From contig NZ_CP073764.1 of assembly GCF_019343105.1 (NCBI RefSeq), positions 1,674,001 through 1,738,000 on the forward strand: a stretch of DNA of 64,000 nt, given 5' to 3'. Positions 37,673 through 46,923 of the stretch are shown in pieces. Position numbers and translations under genes: made by a program. The notes beneath the pieces are model-generated. The model was not told the origin of the DNA. It did no database searches and was given only the letters and a program-made list of their open reading frames with translations. This stretch comes from Methylovirgula sp. HY1 (GTDB lineage: Bacteria > Pseudomonadota > Alphaproteobacteria > Rhizobiales > Beijerinckiaceae). Each line of letters starts with the position of its first letter. The first letter of the stretch is position 1.

Positions 37673-38383
37673 TCAGATCAGGCCCGCGGCAATATTGATT
37701 GTCAGGGCCAGAACCGCGCTGTTGAAGAAAAACGCCACCACGCCATGGACGAGCGCAATGCGGCGCATCGCCCGCGAGGAAATTTCGACGTCGGCGGTCT
37801 GGCAAGCGACCCCGATCACATAAGAAAAATAGAGAAAATCGAGATAGTCGGGCGCCTCGACCCCCGGAAAGACCAGTCCGCCGCGTACCTTGGCCGGCGT
37901 GGCTTGGCCTGCCGCGCGCTCGATGACATATTCATGTGCATAATGCAGTGCGAACATCAGATGGATGAGCGCCCAGGCGCTGACGATCGTGACCGCCGCC
38001 AACGTGACATGCAGGTCTTTCGCGACGCCTTTCAAATCCTTGACGGTGGCAAGCTGCGCGATGATCGCGCCGATCGCCATCGCCGCGGCAAGCGTTGTGA
38101 GGATGAGAATGACGAAGCGCCCCTCATCTTGGGTTTTGGCACGTCGCGCGATCGATTCATCCGAGGCCGTGAGAATCATCATGCCGGCCAAGACGAAATA
38201 AAGCAGAGCCCCGGTGTTCCAGCCCATCAGAACACGGGTGGTGACTCGCCAATCCGCCGGCAGCATTAAGCCCAGCACAATTCCGCAGACGATGCTGATG
38301 AACAGGCGCGGCCGCGCCTGAACGACCTGTAAGGGCACTCTCAAACGGGATCGGCGCGGCTCGGGCGTCATCGAGACCGACAT
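37673..38383 (-). CDS. DUF1345 family membrane protein
   Basis: A 236-residue membrane protein with about five helices. The motifs DWRVTTRVLMGWNTGALLYF and SAWALIHLMFALHYAHEY, and the PDYLDFLYFSYVIGVACQTADV block, are diagnostic of DUF1345. Function unknown. It starts 7 nt after the ispA stop on the same strand, so the two are probably cotranscribed. Confidence 0.9.
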   Translation of the reverse strand: MSVSMTPEPRRSRLRVPLQVVQARPRLFISIVCGIVLGLMLPADWRVTTRVLMGWNTGALLYFVLAGMMILTASDESIARRAKTQDEGRFVILILTTLAAAMAIGAIIAQLATVKDLKGVAKDLHVTLAAVTIVSAWALIHLMFALHYAHEYVIERAAGQATPAKVRGGLVFPGVEAPDYLDFLYFSYVIGVACQTADVEISSRAMRRIALVHGVVAFFFNSAVLALTINIAAGLI

Positions 38384-38390
38384 GGGCGCC

Positions 38391-39323
38391 TCAGCTCTTT
38401 CTCGCGACCGCGAATTGCGCCGCCTCTTTGAGGATCGCGGCTGTCTGTCCTTGCGGGAAAAGATCGAGCGCCGCAATCGCGTCGGCAGCGAGACGATCGC
38501 GGCGTTCGCGCGCCGCTGCAAGGCCGAGCGCCGCGACAAGCGTCGCCTTATTGCGATGCGCGTCCTTGCCGGCACGCTTGCCAAGCGCGGCCTCATCCGC
38601 TTCGACATCGAGAATGTCGTCGGCGACTTGGAAAGCGGCGCCGAGCGCCTGGCCATAACGCGACAGAGCTTCCTTCGCCTTGGCATCGGCCTGCGCGAAG
38701 ATCGCGCCGGCCATGACCGCATAATGCAAAAGCGCGCCCGTCTTCATCGACTGGAGCTTGATCACCGCCTCAGGCGTGTGCGGCTCGGCCGAAGCCTCGG
38801 CCTCGAGATCGAGCACCTGACCACCGACCATGCCGCCAAGACCGGCGCAGCGCGCCAGCGCAAGCACGAGCGCGGCCCGGATGGCAGGATCTGGATGGGT
38901 CGCAGGATCGGCCGTCACGTCAAAAGCATAGGTCAAGAGGCCATCGCCGACGAGAATGGCCGTCGCCTCGTCATAGGCTTTATGGGTCGTCGGCCGGCCA
39001 CGGCGCAAATCATCATTGTCGAGCGCCGGCAGGTCGTCATGGACCAGCGAATAGCAATGGATCATTTCCAGCGCCGCGGCGGCGCGCAGCACGCCTTCGC
39101 CCTCGACCCCGAAGAGCCGCGCCGTTTCGATCATCAAAAATGGCCGCAGCCGCTTGCCGCCGCCAAGGCTCGCATAGCGCATGGCTTCGAGGAAACGCGG
39201 CGGCCGATAGGTCTCGCCCGGCAGAGCAGCCGCCGCCAAAAGGCCATCGAGCATATGTTCGGTCGCATCGGCCACGGCCGAAAGCCGCGCGTTAAATTCG
39301 TCTGCGGCGGTCGCTGCCGTCAT
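38391..39323 (-). CDS. ispA: Farnesyl diphosphate synthase / short-chain polyprenyl synthase
   Basis: A 310-residue all-helical prenyltransferase (ATG 39323). Both Asp-rich motifs are present: DDLPALDNDD near residue 92 and DDILD near 228, which bind Mg-diphosphate. It makes FPP from IPP and DMAPP. An extension up to 39368 is possible but is not family sequence. Divergent from mtgA; both concern the cell envelope, as FPP feeds undecaprenyl phosphate. Confidence 0.92.
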   Translation of the reverse strand: MTAATAADEFNARLSAVADATEHMLDGLLAAAALPGETYRPPRFLEAMRYASLGGGKRLRPFLMIETARLFGVEGEGVLRAAAALEMIHCYSLVHDDLPALDNDDLRRGRPTTHKAYDEATAILVGDGLLTYAFDVTADPATHPDPAIRAALVLALARCAGLGGMVGGQVLDLEAEASAEPHTPEAVIKLQSMKTGALLHYAVMAGAIFAQADAKAKEALSRYGQALGAAFQVADDILDVEADEAALGKRAGKDAHRNKATLVAALGLAAARERRDRLAADAIAALDLFPQGQTAAILKEAAQFAVARKS

Positions 39324-39394
39324 CCGTCTCCGTCCTTTCCAGCCCTGATCCAGTTCCGCTTGCCTCATCGGCCAAGATCGGTCAAGGCTCCCAC

Positions 39395-40099
39395 ATGTTA
39401 CGAAAGATCGGCGGTTTTGGCATATTGGGCGGGATCGCGCGATGGGTCCTGCGCCTATGTATGGTACTCGCCTTGGTTCTCGCCGGCCTTATCATCGCCT
39501 ATCGCTTCGTGACACCGGTTTCAACGCTGATGCTGCTCCAGATGGTCGAGCAGAAGAAAATCGACCGCATCTATGTGCCGCTCGACCGCGTATCCCCGCA
39601 TCTGATCGCCGCGCTCATCACGTCCGAAGATGCGCATTTCTGTCACGATCACGGCGTCGACTGGGGCGCCCTGCGCGAGGTCATCGACCAAAGCGGCGAG
39701 GACGGCCCCTCGCGCGGTGCTTCGACCATCACGATGCAGGTCGCCAGAAATCTTTTCCTCTGGCAGTCGCGCTCCTATATCCGCAAGGGCCTGGAAATTC
39801 CGCTCGCCCTGCTGCTCGATTTCGCCTGGCCGAAGCGGCGGATTCTCGAAATTTATCTGAACGTCGCCGAATGGGGCCATGGCATTTTCGGGGCCGAAGC
39901 GGCATCCGAAACTTATTTTCATAAAAGCGTTCACGATCTCACTCCGGCGGAAGCGGCGCTGCTCGTCGGCGTTTTGCCCGATCCGCATGATCGCGATCCC
40001 CGCCACCCCGACCGGGCTTTGCTCTATCATGCCAGGGTCGTCATGCGGCGGCTCCATTATGGACGGCCAGCCCTTGCCTGCCTGCGGCGGGAGGGGTAG
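39395..40099 (+). CDS. mtgA: Monofunctional peptidoglycan glycosyltransferase
   Basis: A 234-residue membrane-anchored GT51 enzyme that polymerises lipid II. One N-terminal membrane helix (about residues 14-36) is followed by the catalytic block SEDAHFCHDHGVDW with the essential Glu, then GASTITMQVARNLFL and the KRRILEIYLNVAEWG block. No transpeptidase domain, as expected for MtgA. Confidence 0.94.
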   Translation: MLRKIGGFGILGGIARWVLRLCMVLALVLAGLIIAYRFVTPVSTLMLLQMVEQKKIDRIYVPLDRVSPHLIAALITSEDAHFCHDHGVDWGALREVIDQSGEDGPSRGASTITMQVARNLFLWQSRSYIRKGLEIPLALLLDFAWPKRRILEIYLNVAEWGHGIFGAEAASETYFHKSVHDLTPAEAALLVGVLPDPHDRDPRHPDRALLYHARVVMRRLHYGRPALACLRREG

Positions 40100-40198
40100 C
40101 CAAAAAAGACTTTCCATAGTAAGAGCACCCTTCCGATTTCCCTGGCTTGGCAGATCCTGCCCGGCGATAATATCGCGCACAGTGCGCAGGAGCTTCTC

Positions 40199-40387
40199 AT
40201 GGCCGTCCCGAAACGAAAAACCTCCCCGATGAAACGGGGGTTCCGCCGCTCGGCGGATGCGCTCACGGCGCCGACTTACGTCGAGGATAAGGATTCCGGC
40301 GAGTTGCGGCGTCCGCATCACATCGATCTGAAGACCGGCATGTATCGCGGCCGGCAAGTCTTGAAGCCCAAGACCGAGCAGGAATGA
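40199..40387 (+). CDS. rpmF: 50S ribosomal protein L32
   Basis: A 62-residue ribosomal protein with the usual start [20 protein letters not shown] and the C-terminal [12 protein letters not shown]. No zinc Cys motif, typical for alphaproteobacterial L32. AGGAG precedes the ATG and a terminator follows. Confidence 0.97.
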   Translation: MAVPKRKTSPMKRGFRRSADALTAPTYVEDKDSGELRRPHHIDLKTGMYRGRQVLKPKTEQE

Positions 40388-40403
40388 TTCTGCGGAAATG
40401 ATT

Positions 40404-40428
40404 ACGCCGGGCCTGAGCCCGGCGTATT
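40404..40428 (+). terminator. Terminator of rpmF
   Basis: ACGCCGGGC/GCCCGGCGT, a perfect 9-bp stem with loop CTGA, followed by ATT, 16 nt after the stop. The T-run is short. Confidence 0.75.
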
Positions 40429-40485
40429 GAATGGGTTAAGCGTGGCCGTTTCGCCTCGGCCGCGGCAATCTCGGCCAGATAAGCG

Positions 40486-41211
40486 TCAGGTCATGAACTG
40501 CCCGCCATTGGCGGAAAGCGTCGAGCCGGTGATGAAGCCGGCCTCCTCGGCCACGAGGAAGAGGACGCAGCGCGCGATCTCCTCCGGTTCGCCCAAACGG
40601 CCGACCGGAATTTGCGGCAGGATCGCCTTCTCCAGAATGTCTTGCGGCACCGCCTTCACCATATCGGTGGCGATATAGCCGGGGCAGATTGCGTTGACCG
40701 TGATCCCCTTATTGGCATTTTCCTGCGCCAGCGACTTGGTGAAGCCGATGTCGCCCGATTTCGACGCCGAATAATTGGTCTGGCCGCGCTGCCCCTTCTG
40801 CCCATTGATCGAAGAAATATTGACGATTCGGCCGAAGCCGCGATCGCGCATGCCCTCGATCACGGGGCGGGTCATGTTGAAGAGCGAATTCAGATTGGTA
40901 TTGACGACCTCGTACCATTGGTCCGGCGTCATCTTATGGAACTGGACGTCGCGCGTAATGCCGGCATTGTTGACGAGAATGTCGACCGGACCGAGATCCG
41001 ACACGACTCTGGCGAGGCCCGCGGCGCAGGCCGCATAATCGGCGACATCCCATTTATAGACGGGGATCGCCGTCTCGGCCTTGAATTCGGCCGCGGCCTC
41101 GTCATTGCCATGATAGACGGCCGCGACTTTATGGCCGGCCGCCGCTAAAGCCTTGCTGATCGCCGCTCCGATGCCGCGTGTTCCACCGCTCACCACCGCC
41201 ACCCGAGCCAT
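40486..41211 (-). CDS. phbB: Acetoacetyl-CoA reductase
   Basis: A 241-residue short-chain dehydrogenase using NADPH to form 3-hydroxybutyryl-CoA for polyhydroxybutyrate. Motifs: the glycine-rich SGGTRGIGAA, and the catalytic Ser/Tyr/Lys in ISSINGQKGQRGQ-NYSASK. Start ATG 41211 gives MARVAVVSGG; the upstream extension is not family sequence. It lies downstream of phbA on the same strand, 171 nt away, a classic pair. Confidence 0.93.
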   Translation of the reverse strand: MARVAVVSGGTRGIGAAISKALAAAGHKVAAVYHGNDEAAAEFKAETAIPVYKWDVADYAACAAGLARVVSDLGPVDILVNNAGITRDVQFHKMTPDQWYEVVNTNLNSLFNMTRPVIEGMRDRGFGRIVNISSINGQKGQRGQTNYSASKSGDIGFTKSLAQENANKGITVNAICPGYIATDMVKAVPQDILEKAILPQIPVGRLGEPEEIARCVLFLVAEEAGFITGSTLSANGGQFMT

Positions 41212-41305
41212 GGCTTTCCTTCCCTCTTGATATTTTGCCCTTGATTGGATCGCCTCCAAATACGCTCTCCTATGCCAGGGTCGCTCAATTCGGGATTGTT
41301 CCGGA

Positions 41306-41346
41306 GATCACATTGACCTTGGATTGCATCAATCCGAGGTCATAAA
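41306..41346. repeat. Degenerate copy of the 5054 palindrome
   Basis: TGACCTTGGATTG and CAATCCGAGGTCA form an imperfect hairpin with the same core (GGATTG...CAATCC, GGTCA...TGACC) as the perfect palindrome at 5054-5108. It lies between phbA and phbB. Confidence 0.6.
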
Positions 41347-41382
41347 CAGCATCGATTGTAAAATTTAGGACGCCGTCCCGAT

Positions 41383-42558
41383 TCAGCGTTCCACCGCGAG
41401 AGCGATGCCCATGCCGCCGCCGATGCAAAGAGTCGCGAGACCCTTATGAACGCCGCGGCGCTGCATTTCATAAAGCAAAGTCACGAGGATGCGGGCGCCG
41501 GAGGCGCCGATCGGATGGCCGATGGCGATCGCGCCGCCATTGACATTCACGATCGCCGGGTCCCACCCGATGTCCTTGTTGACCGCGAGCGCTTGCGCCG
41601 CGAAAGCCTCATTGGCCTCGACGAGCTCCAGATCCTTCACCTTCCAACCCGCCTTTTCCAGCGCCTTGCGAGTCGCAGGGATCGGCCCCGAGCCCATGAT
41701 CGAAGGATCGACGCCTGCCGTCGCCCAAGAGGCGATGCGGGCAAGTGGCGTAAGACCGCGCGCCGCGGCGTCTTCCGCGCTCATCAGCACAAGGGCTGCC
41801 GCGCCATCATTGATCCCGGAGGCATTGCCGGCCGTCACTGTGCCATCCTTGGAAAAGGCCGGCTTCAGTTTAGCGAGCGAGTCGAGCGTCGTCCCCGAGC
41901 GGATATATTCGTCGCTGTCGACGGTGATATCGCCCTTGCGGGTGGATATGGTGACAGGTGCGATCTCGTCGACGAAAAGGCCGGCCTTCTGCGCCGCCTC
42001 CGCCTTGTTCTGCGAACCGAGCGCGAAGCGGTCTTGCTCATCCCGGCTGATCTGCCATTTGGCCGCGACGTTTTCCGCCGTAATGCCCATGTGATAGCCC
42101 TGGAAGGCATCGATCAGGCCGTCGCGCAGCATCGTATCGATGAATTTGACGTCGCCCATTTTGCTGCCGGAGCGCAGATGCGCGGCATGCGGCGCGAGCG
42201 ACATGCTTTCCTGGCCGCCGCAGACCATGACCTTGGCATCGCCATTGGCGATCTGTTGCAGGCCAAGCGCGACCGCGCGCAGCCCGGAGCCGCAGACCTG
42301 GTTCAAACCCCAAGCGGTCTTATCCTGTGGAATACCAGCCTTCATCGCCGCCTGCCGGGCCGGGTTCTGCCCTTCCGTGGCTGTGAGAATTTGTCCAAGG
42401 ATGACTTCATCGACTTCGGCAGCGGCGACTTTGGCCCGCTGCAGTGCAGCAGTGATGGCAACCGCGCCGAGCTCATGCGCCGGCATGTTGGCAAAGGCTC
42501 CGTTGAAGGAGCCAACGGGCGTGCGCGCTGCGCTGACGATTACAATATCGCGCGACAT
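41383..42558 (-). CDS. phbA: Acetyl-CoA acetyltransferase (beta-ketothiolase)
   Basis: A 391-residue thiolase that condenses two acetyl-CoA. The acyl-carrying Cys lies in [10 protein letters not shown] near residue 89, the His in [12 protein letters not shown], and the second Cys in [10 protein letters not shown] near the C-terminus. Full length. Upstream of phbB and divergent from phaR. Confidence 0.95.
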   Translation of the reverse strand: MSRDIVIVSAARTPVGSFNGAFANMPAHELGAVAITAALQRAKVAAAEVDEVILGQILTATEGQNPARQAAMKAGIPQDKTAWGLNQVCGSGLRAVALGLQQIANGDAKVMVCGGQESMSLAPHAAHLRSGSKMGDVKFIDTMLRDGLIDAFQGYHMGITAENVAAKWQISRDEQDRFALGSQNKAEAAQKAGLFVDEIAPVTISTRKGDITVDSDEYIRSGTTLDSLAKLKPAFSKDGTVTAGNASGINDGAAALVLMSAEDAAARGLTPLARIASWATAGVDPSIMGSGPIPATRKALEKAGWKVKDLELVEANEAFAAQALAVNKDIGWDPAIVNVNGGAIAIGHPIGASGARILVTLLYEMQRRGVHKGLATLCIGGGMGIALAVER

Positions 42559-42808
42559 GAATAGCGTCCTCCTGCTCCACCGCGGTCGCCTTGTCCTAGG
42601 CTATGCGCCTGTTGGCCCGCATTGATCCTTCTCAAGCATCTCGACCCAACGGTGGTCAAGAACTAACGCTTAGGCCATTTGCCATAGATACGAATTTGGG
42701 TTTTCGCTTTTTTGCTAAAGCGCTTATGCTTTTGAATAAGATGCAGCCCGAACGAACGCCGAAGCCTGCCCGACAAGGCCCTCCAAAAACGTAAGGTGTT
42801 GAGCGTCC

Positions 42809-43423
42809 ATGGCCAATGACAAGCAACCCATCACAATCAAGAAATACGCGAATCGGCGTCTCTATAATACCGGCACCAGTGCTTATGTGACGCTGGAAGA
42901 CCTCGCCGAAATGGTCAAAAAGGGAGAAGACTTCGTCGTTTACGACGCGAAGACGGGCGAAGAGATCACCCGCTCGGTCCTTACCCAGATCATCTTCGAA
43001 CAAGAGGGCAAGAACGGCCAAAGCCTATTGCCGATCACCTTTCTTCGCCAGCTCATACGCTTTTATGGTGACAGCATGCAGATGCTGGTGCCGAGCTATC
43101 TCGAATTCACCATCGACAAGCTCACCAAGGAACAGGCAAAGTTCCGCGATCAATTCGCCAGCGCCTTCGACGCCGCATCGCTCACCGGGCCGACACGACA
43201 GATGTTCGCCCCACTCGAGGAGCAGGCCCGCAAAAACATGGCCATGTTCAGCCAGGCGCTGTCGATGTTTTCGCCTTTCGCCCGCGCCACGACGGTGGCT
43301 CCAGAAAGCAACGGCGAATCGGAAGCGAAATCTGAACTGGATGAAATGAAACGCCAGCTCGACGAGTTGCAGAAGCGACTCGAAGGTCTCAGCCCGAAGG
43401 AAGCGACGCCACCGAAAGAATAA
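42809..43423 (+). CDS. phaR: Polyhydroxyalkanoate synthesis repressor
   Basis: A 204-residue regulator. The N-terminal PHB/PHA accumulation domain is clear (ITIKKYANRRLYNTGTSAYVTLEDLA), followed by the PhaR middle domain and a C-terminal coiled coil (ELDEMKRQLDELQKRLEGL). PhaR binds PHB granules and represses phasin genes. Divergent from phbAB, as in many Rhizobiales. Convergent with the EAL protein, 18 nt apart. Confidence 0.94.
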   Translation: MANDKQPITIKKYANRRLYNTGTSAYVTLEDLAEMVKKGEDFVVYDAKTGEEITRSVLTQIIFEQEGKNGQSLLPITFLRQLIRFYGDSMQMLVPSYLEFTIDKLTKEQAKFRDQFASAFDAASLTGPTRQMFAPLEEQARKNMAMFSQALSMFSPFARATTVAPESNGESEAKSELDEMKRQLDELQKRLEGLSPKEATPPKE

Positions 43424-43441
43424 GCGCGCAGCCGCGGCGGC

Positions 43442-45229
43442 CTACCCGTGGACATCGCGGCGGTCGGCGGAGCGCCGTGACAGGAGGGCCTGGTCCAAAG
43501 CCTGGGCCGGGCCAAAATGATGGCCTTGCAGATAGTCGACGCCCCAATCGGCAAGGATGGCCGCAGCTTCCGCATCTTCGACCCATTCTGCCACCGTCGG
43601 AATGTCGAGATGGCGCGCGAGTTCGACCAGCGTGCGGACATAGAACCGATCGTCTTCGGAACGCGCCAAATTCTGTACGAAAGCACCGTCGATCTTCAAA
43701 AGATCGACACGCAAATCGCGCAAATCGCGAAACGACATATGGCCGGACCCAAAATCGTCCATGGCCACCTGCACACCGCAAGCCTTCATCGCTGTGATCG
43801 CTTTGCGTGTGGCGTCCAGATCGGCAAAGGCGCAAGCTTCGGTGATCTCGATCGTCAACCGCGCGACCAGATCCTTATGGGGGGCACAAGTTGCCCGTAG
43901 CCGCCCCGGCCAATGACTGTCGAGGACGGCCGTTCTCGAAACATTGATAGCGAGCCGCAGCGCCGGATTTTTAGCGAGTTCCTGGACTGCCAGTTCCAGC
44001 ATGCGGTGATCGATGAGCTGAATAAGCCCGGTCTTTTCAGCCACGGGCAGAATATCGGCCGGCAGAATGAAATTGCCCAGCCCGTCAGCGATGCGCATCA
44101 GCGCTTCATGAAGGAATAGTTCGCCGGTTCTCGCCGACACGATCGGCTGGATTGCGAGACAGATTCGCGACTGATTGAGCGCTGCGATGATGCCATCCGA
44201 CACTTTCTGGATCTGGACACGGGCATCCTGACGGACGAGACCCTCCGTATAGGCGGCGAAGCGTTCGCCATCGATGCCACGTGCGGCTTCCAGCGCCGCC
44301 TCCGCATGATCGAAGAGCATTTGCGCGGTGCGGCCTTGCTGCGGGGCGACGACGCCGCCGATCCGCACCGACGCGGCGATTTGGCCAGCCGCCGTCGCAA
44401 AAGGCACGGCTTCGGTCGCGTCCAGGAAGCGTTGCGCCGCGGCTTGCATTTGCTCGCTCGAGCAAGATTCGAGGAAAACGGCGAATTTATTTCCCGCATA
44501 GCGGGCGATGAGATCCGTCGCGCGAATCTGTGCCCGCAGTCTATTGACGACGATGGCGATGATCTCGTCACCAATGTCATAGCCATAGCTATGGTTGAGA
44601 GCGACGAGATCGTCGATGCCCACGAGGAGAATGGCGAAGCCGCCGCCCTTGCGCTGGCAGTCCGTCAAAACATTCGCCACCTGACCCTTGAAACGGCTGC
44701 GCGTGAGCGCGCCGGTCAAAGGATCGAAATGCGGCTGATGCGTGGCCCCCCATTCGGCCTCATAACGATCGGTGATTACCCTGATGGTGCCGTGCGCATG
44801 GGCCGGATGCCCATCTGATCCGGCGAACCAGCGGCCATTGTCCTCGATCCAGACCAGATTGGATCTGGCGCGCGCGTCGCGCTCCTTATCCACGAGCCCG
44901 TAAACGACACGGTAGCCGATGCCCCGGCCGGTATCGGACTCGGCCGATCCCATCACCGTTTCGTACCGCGAGGACGGGCTCGCCGGCGACAGATATTCGG
45001 CGAAGGCACGGCCGGTGGAATGCGCCGCAAAACCCGGAAAATTCAAGACCTCAGCGACATTGGGACCGAAGCTGAGTTGATCGGTGACGAGATCCCAATC
45101 GTAAACCACTTCGCCGATCGAACTCAAAATCATGCGCGGATCGGGCATTGCCCATGCCTCGGCGCGCGTGTCGGCACCAGCCTCCACCCGAGAGTCCTCC
45201 GCACCGTCCCGCAACTTTAGCTCGGCCAT
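43442..45229 (-). CDS. PAS-GGDEF(degenerate)-EAL cyclic-di-GMP phosphodiesterase
   Basis: A 595-residue protein from ATG 45229 (MAELKLRD). PAS-like region about residues 30-160. A GGDEF domain follows at about 172-330 whose active loop reads YAGNKF instead of GGDEF, so cyclase activity is unlikely. An EAL domain spans about 345-590 with HEALMR, NVSRTAV, EITEACAF, DDFGSGHMS, KIDGAF and VAEWVEDAE, all consistent with an active phosphodiesterase. No membrane segment. An upstream start at 45298 is possible. The degenerate GGDEF may bind GTP as a regulator. Confidence 0.88.
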   Translation of the reverse strand: MAELKLRDGAEDSRVEAGADTRAEAWAMPDPRMILSSIGEVVYDWDLVTDQLSFGPNVAEVLNFPGFAAHSTGRAFAEYLSPASPSSRYETVMGSAESDTGRGIGYRVVYGLVDKERDARARSNLVWIEDNGRWFAGSDGHPAHAHGTIRVITDRYEAEWGATHQPHFDPLTGALTRSRFKGQVANVLTDCQRKGGGFAILLVGIDDLVALNHSYGYDIGDEIIAIVVNRLRAQIRATDLIARYAGNKFAVFLESCSSEQMQAAAQRFLDATEAVPFATAAGQIAASVRIGGVVAPQQGRTAQMLFDHAEAALEAARGIDGERFAAYTEGLVRQDARVQIQKVSDGIIAALNQSRICLAIQPIVSARTGELFLHEALMRIADGLGNFILPADILPVAEKTGLIQLIDHRMLELAVQELAKNPALRLAINVSRTAVLDSHWPGRLRATCAPHKDLVARLTIEITEACAFADLDATRKAITAMKACGVQVAMDDFGSGHMSFRDLRDLRVDLLKIDGAFVQNLARSEDDRFYVRTLVELARHLDIPTVAEWVEDAEAAAILADWGVDYLQGHHFGPAQALDQALLSRRSADRRDVHG

Positions 45230-45494
45230 ATCGTACCCTCGGCAAAGACTGATCGGGCAATCGGAAAACCATGGATCGAAGCCATGATTTCGGCTCACCT
45301 AAAGGTCAGGTGGAGAGCTAGCAGGGCAGCGTTAAGAAGCTCTATAGATGGTCTCATCGATCTCGAGCATATTCCCGCAAAAACGGCACGATGTTCCGAC
45401 GATGAAATGCTGAAAACTATTGATTTTTAATGGTATCCTCGATCGAGCACGTCGCTCCGACCAAAAAAGTGCTCCGGGGTCTGCATCGCCGATT

Positions 45495-45950
45495 TTAGGC
45501 CTTCGCCTCCGGTTGCCAGCCGGGCGGCGCGAGTTCGAATCCGGAGAATCGGAACCCCGGCGCGACGCCACAGCCGACGAGCGTCCAGGCCGTATCGGCG
45601 TCGCCAAGACATTCCGCCATTTGCCAAAATCCGGCAGGGACAACGCATTGCGGTCGCTGGCCGGCGAGAAGGTCGCTGCCGAGATCGATGTTCTGCAGCA
45701 GCGCATCCGAATGCCAAAGGCTGAGCCGCAGGGGCGCACCCGCATAATAGTGCCAGGTTTCGGCTGCATCGACCCTGTGCCAAGCCGAGATCTGGCCTGC
45801 GGTTAACAAAAAATAAATGAGCGTTGACGCGGCCCGCCCGTCCGCGTCGCAGCGCGCGTCGCAAAATGTTTCGCGATAATAGCCGCCTTCTGGATGCGGC
45901 TTCAATTCGAGCAGACAGATGATGTCTTGGGCGGCCGGCATTGTGCCCAT
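45495..45950 (-). CDS. Cupin (DUF985) protein
   Basis: A 151-residue RmlC-like cupin (ATG 45950, MGTMPAAQ). Family blocks: LKPHPEGGYYRETF, STLIYFLLTAGQISAWHRVDAAE-type core, LGCGVAPGFRFSGFEL-like C-terminus. Function is unknown. It follows gloB by 10 nt on the same strand and is likely cotranscribed. Confidence 0.88.
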   Translation of the reverse strand: MGTMPAAQDIICLLELKPHPEGGYYRETFCDARCDADGRAASTLIYFLLTAGQISAWHRVDAAETWHYYAGAPLRLSLWHSDALLQNIDLGSDLLAGQRPQCVVPAGFWQMAECLGDADTAWTLVGCGVAPGFRFSGFELAPPGWQPEAKA

Positions 45951-45960
45951 GGTTCGACTC

Positions 45961-46731
45961 TTAAGCCCGGTTCTTGCGCTCGCGCAGCGCTGCAAAGACT
46001 TGCGCGGGATCGCCGCCGGCGAGGCCGACGCTCGCCTGAACGGCGGGGTCGGCGGCGCGTAGAAACGGATTGGTCGCAAGTTCGAGATCCATGCGCGTCG
46101 GCAAAGTGAAACGGCCAGCGCCACGCAGCGCCGCGACTTCCGCTTCACGCCGCTTCAAATTCTCATTGGCCGGATCGACGCTGCGGGCAAAGCGCGCATT
46201 GGAGAGCGTATATTCATGACCGCAGTAGATTTGCGTCGCGCCCGGCAAGGCCGCGAGCTTCATCAGCGAATGGTAGAGCACTTCGGCCGGCGCCTCGAAG
46301 CCGCGACCGCAGCCCATCGCAAAGAGCGTGTCGCCGGCGAATAAGATGCCGTCGGCTTCGAACCAATAGGCGACATGGCCTAGAGTATGGCCCGGCACTT
46401 CGATGACTTTCGCCTGATGCGTTCCGACGGAAACAATGTCCCCGTCCTTGACCGTCTGATCGAGCGTGCCGATCTGCGCCGCCTCCTTGGCCGGTCCGAC
46501 GACACGGACTTCGGGAGAAGCGGCCCTGAGGCCCCGAACGCCCTGCACGTGATCGGCATGGTGATGGGTCACGAGAACATCGGTGAGCTGCCAATGTTTT
46601 TCGGCGAGCGCCGCCAGAATCGGCGCCGTCTCCGGCGCATCGATCGCAGCGGTGGCGCCGGTTTCCGTGTCATGGACGAGCACGCCGAAATTATCGGAAA
46701 GACAAAGAAATTGGTGGATTTCCAGCGGCAT
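45961..46731 (-). CDS. gloB: Hydroxyacylglutathione hydrolase (glyoxalase II)
   Basis: A 256-residue metallo-beta-lactamase-fold enzyme completing methylglyoxal detoxification. The metal motif THHHADHV is near residue 55, and GHTLGHVAYW and CGHEYTLSNARFA supply the other ligands and the glutathione site. ATG 46731 gives the usual MPLEIHQF. Divergent from the diguanylate cyclase. Confidence 0.94.
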   Translation of the reverse strand: MPLEIHQFLCLSDNFGVLVHDTETGATAAIDAPETAPILAALAEKHWQLTDVLVTHHHADHVQGVRGLRAASPEVRVVGPAKEAAQIGTLDQTVKDGDIVSVGTHQAKVIEVPGHTLGHVAYWFEADGILFAGDTLFAMGCGRGFEAPAEVLYHSLMKLAALPGATQIYCGHEYTLSNARFARSVDPANENLKRREAEVAALRGAGRFTLPTRMDLELATNPFLRAADPAVQASVGLAGGDPAQVFAALRERKNRA

Positions 46732-46923
46732 GTCGCAGCCTTTCAAAGGCGGTGGATCGAGCGCGCGGCCTGCTCTCGTTTTGCTCTATCCAAGCACCGG
46801 GCTAAGGTCAACGCGTCCGCTTTCTCAGCGGCAATGGTACGACTTAAGTGTTCATTTAGAGGCGTATGATAATTTCGAATAAAGGATTGATCATCGCGAG
46901 CATTCGAAATTGGCATACAAGCT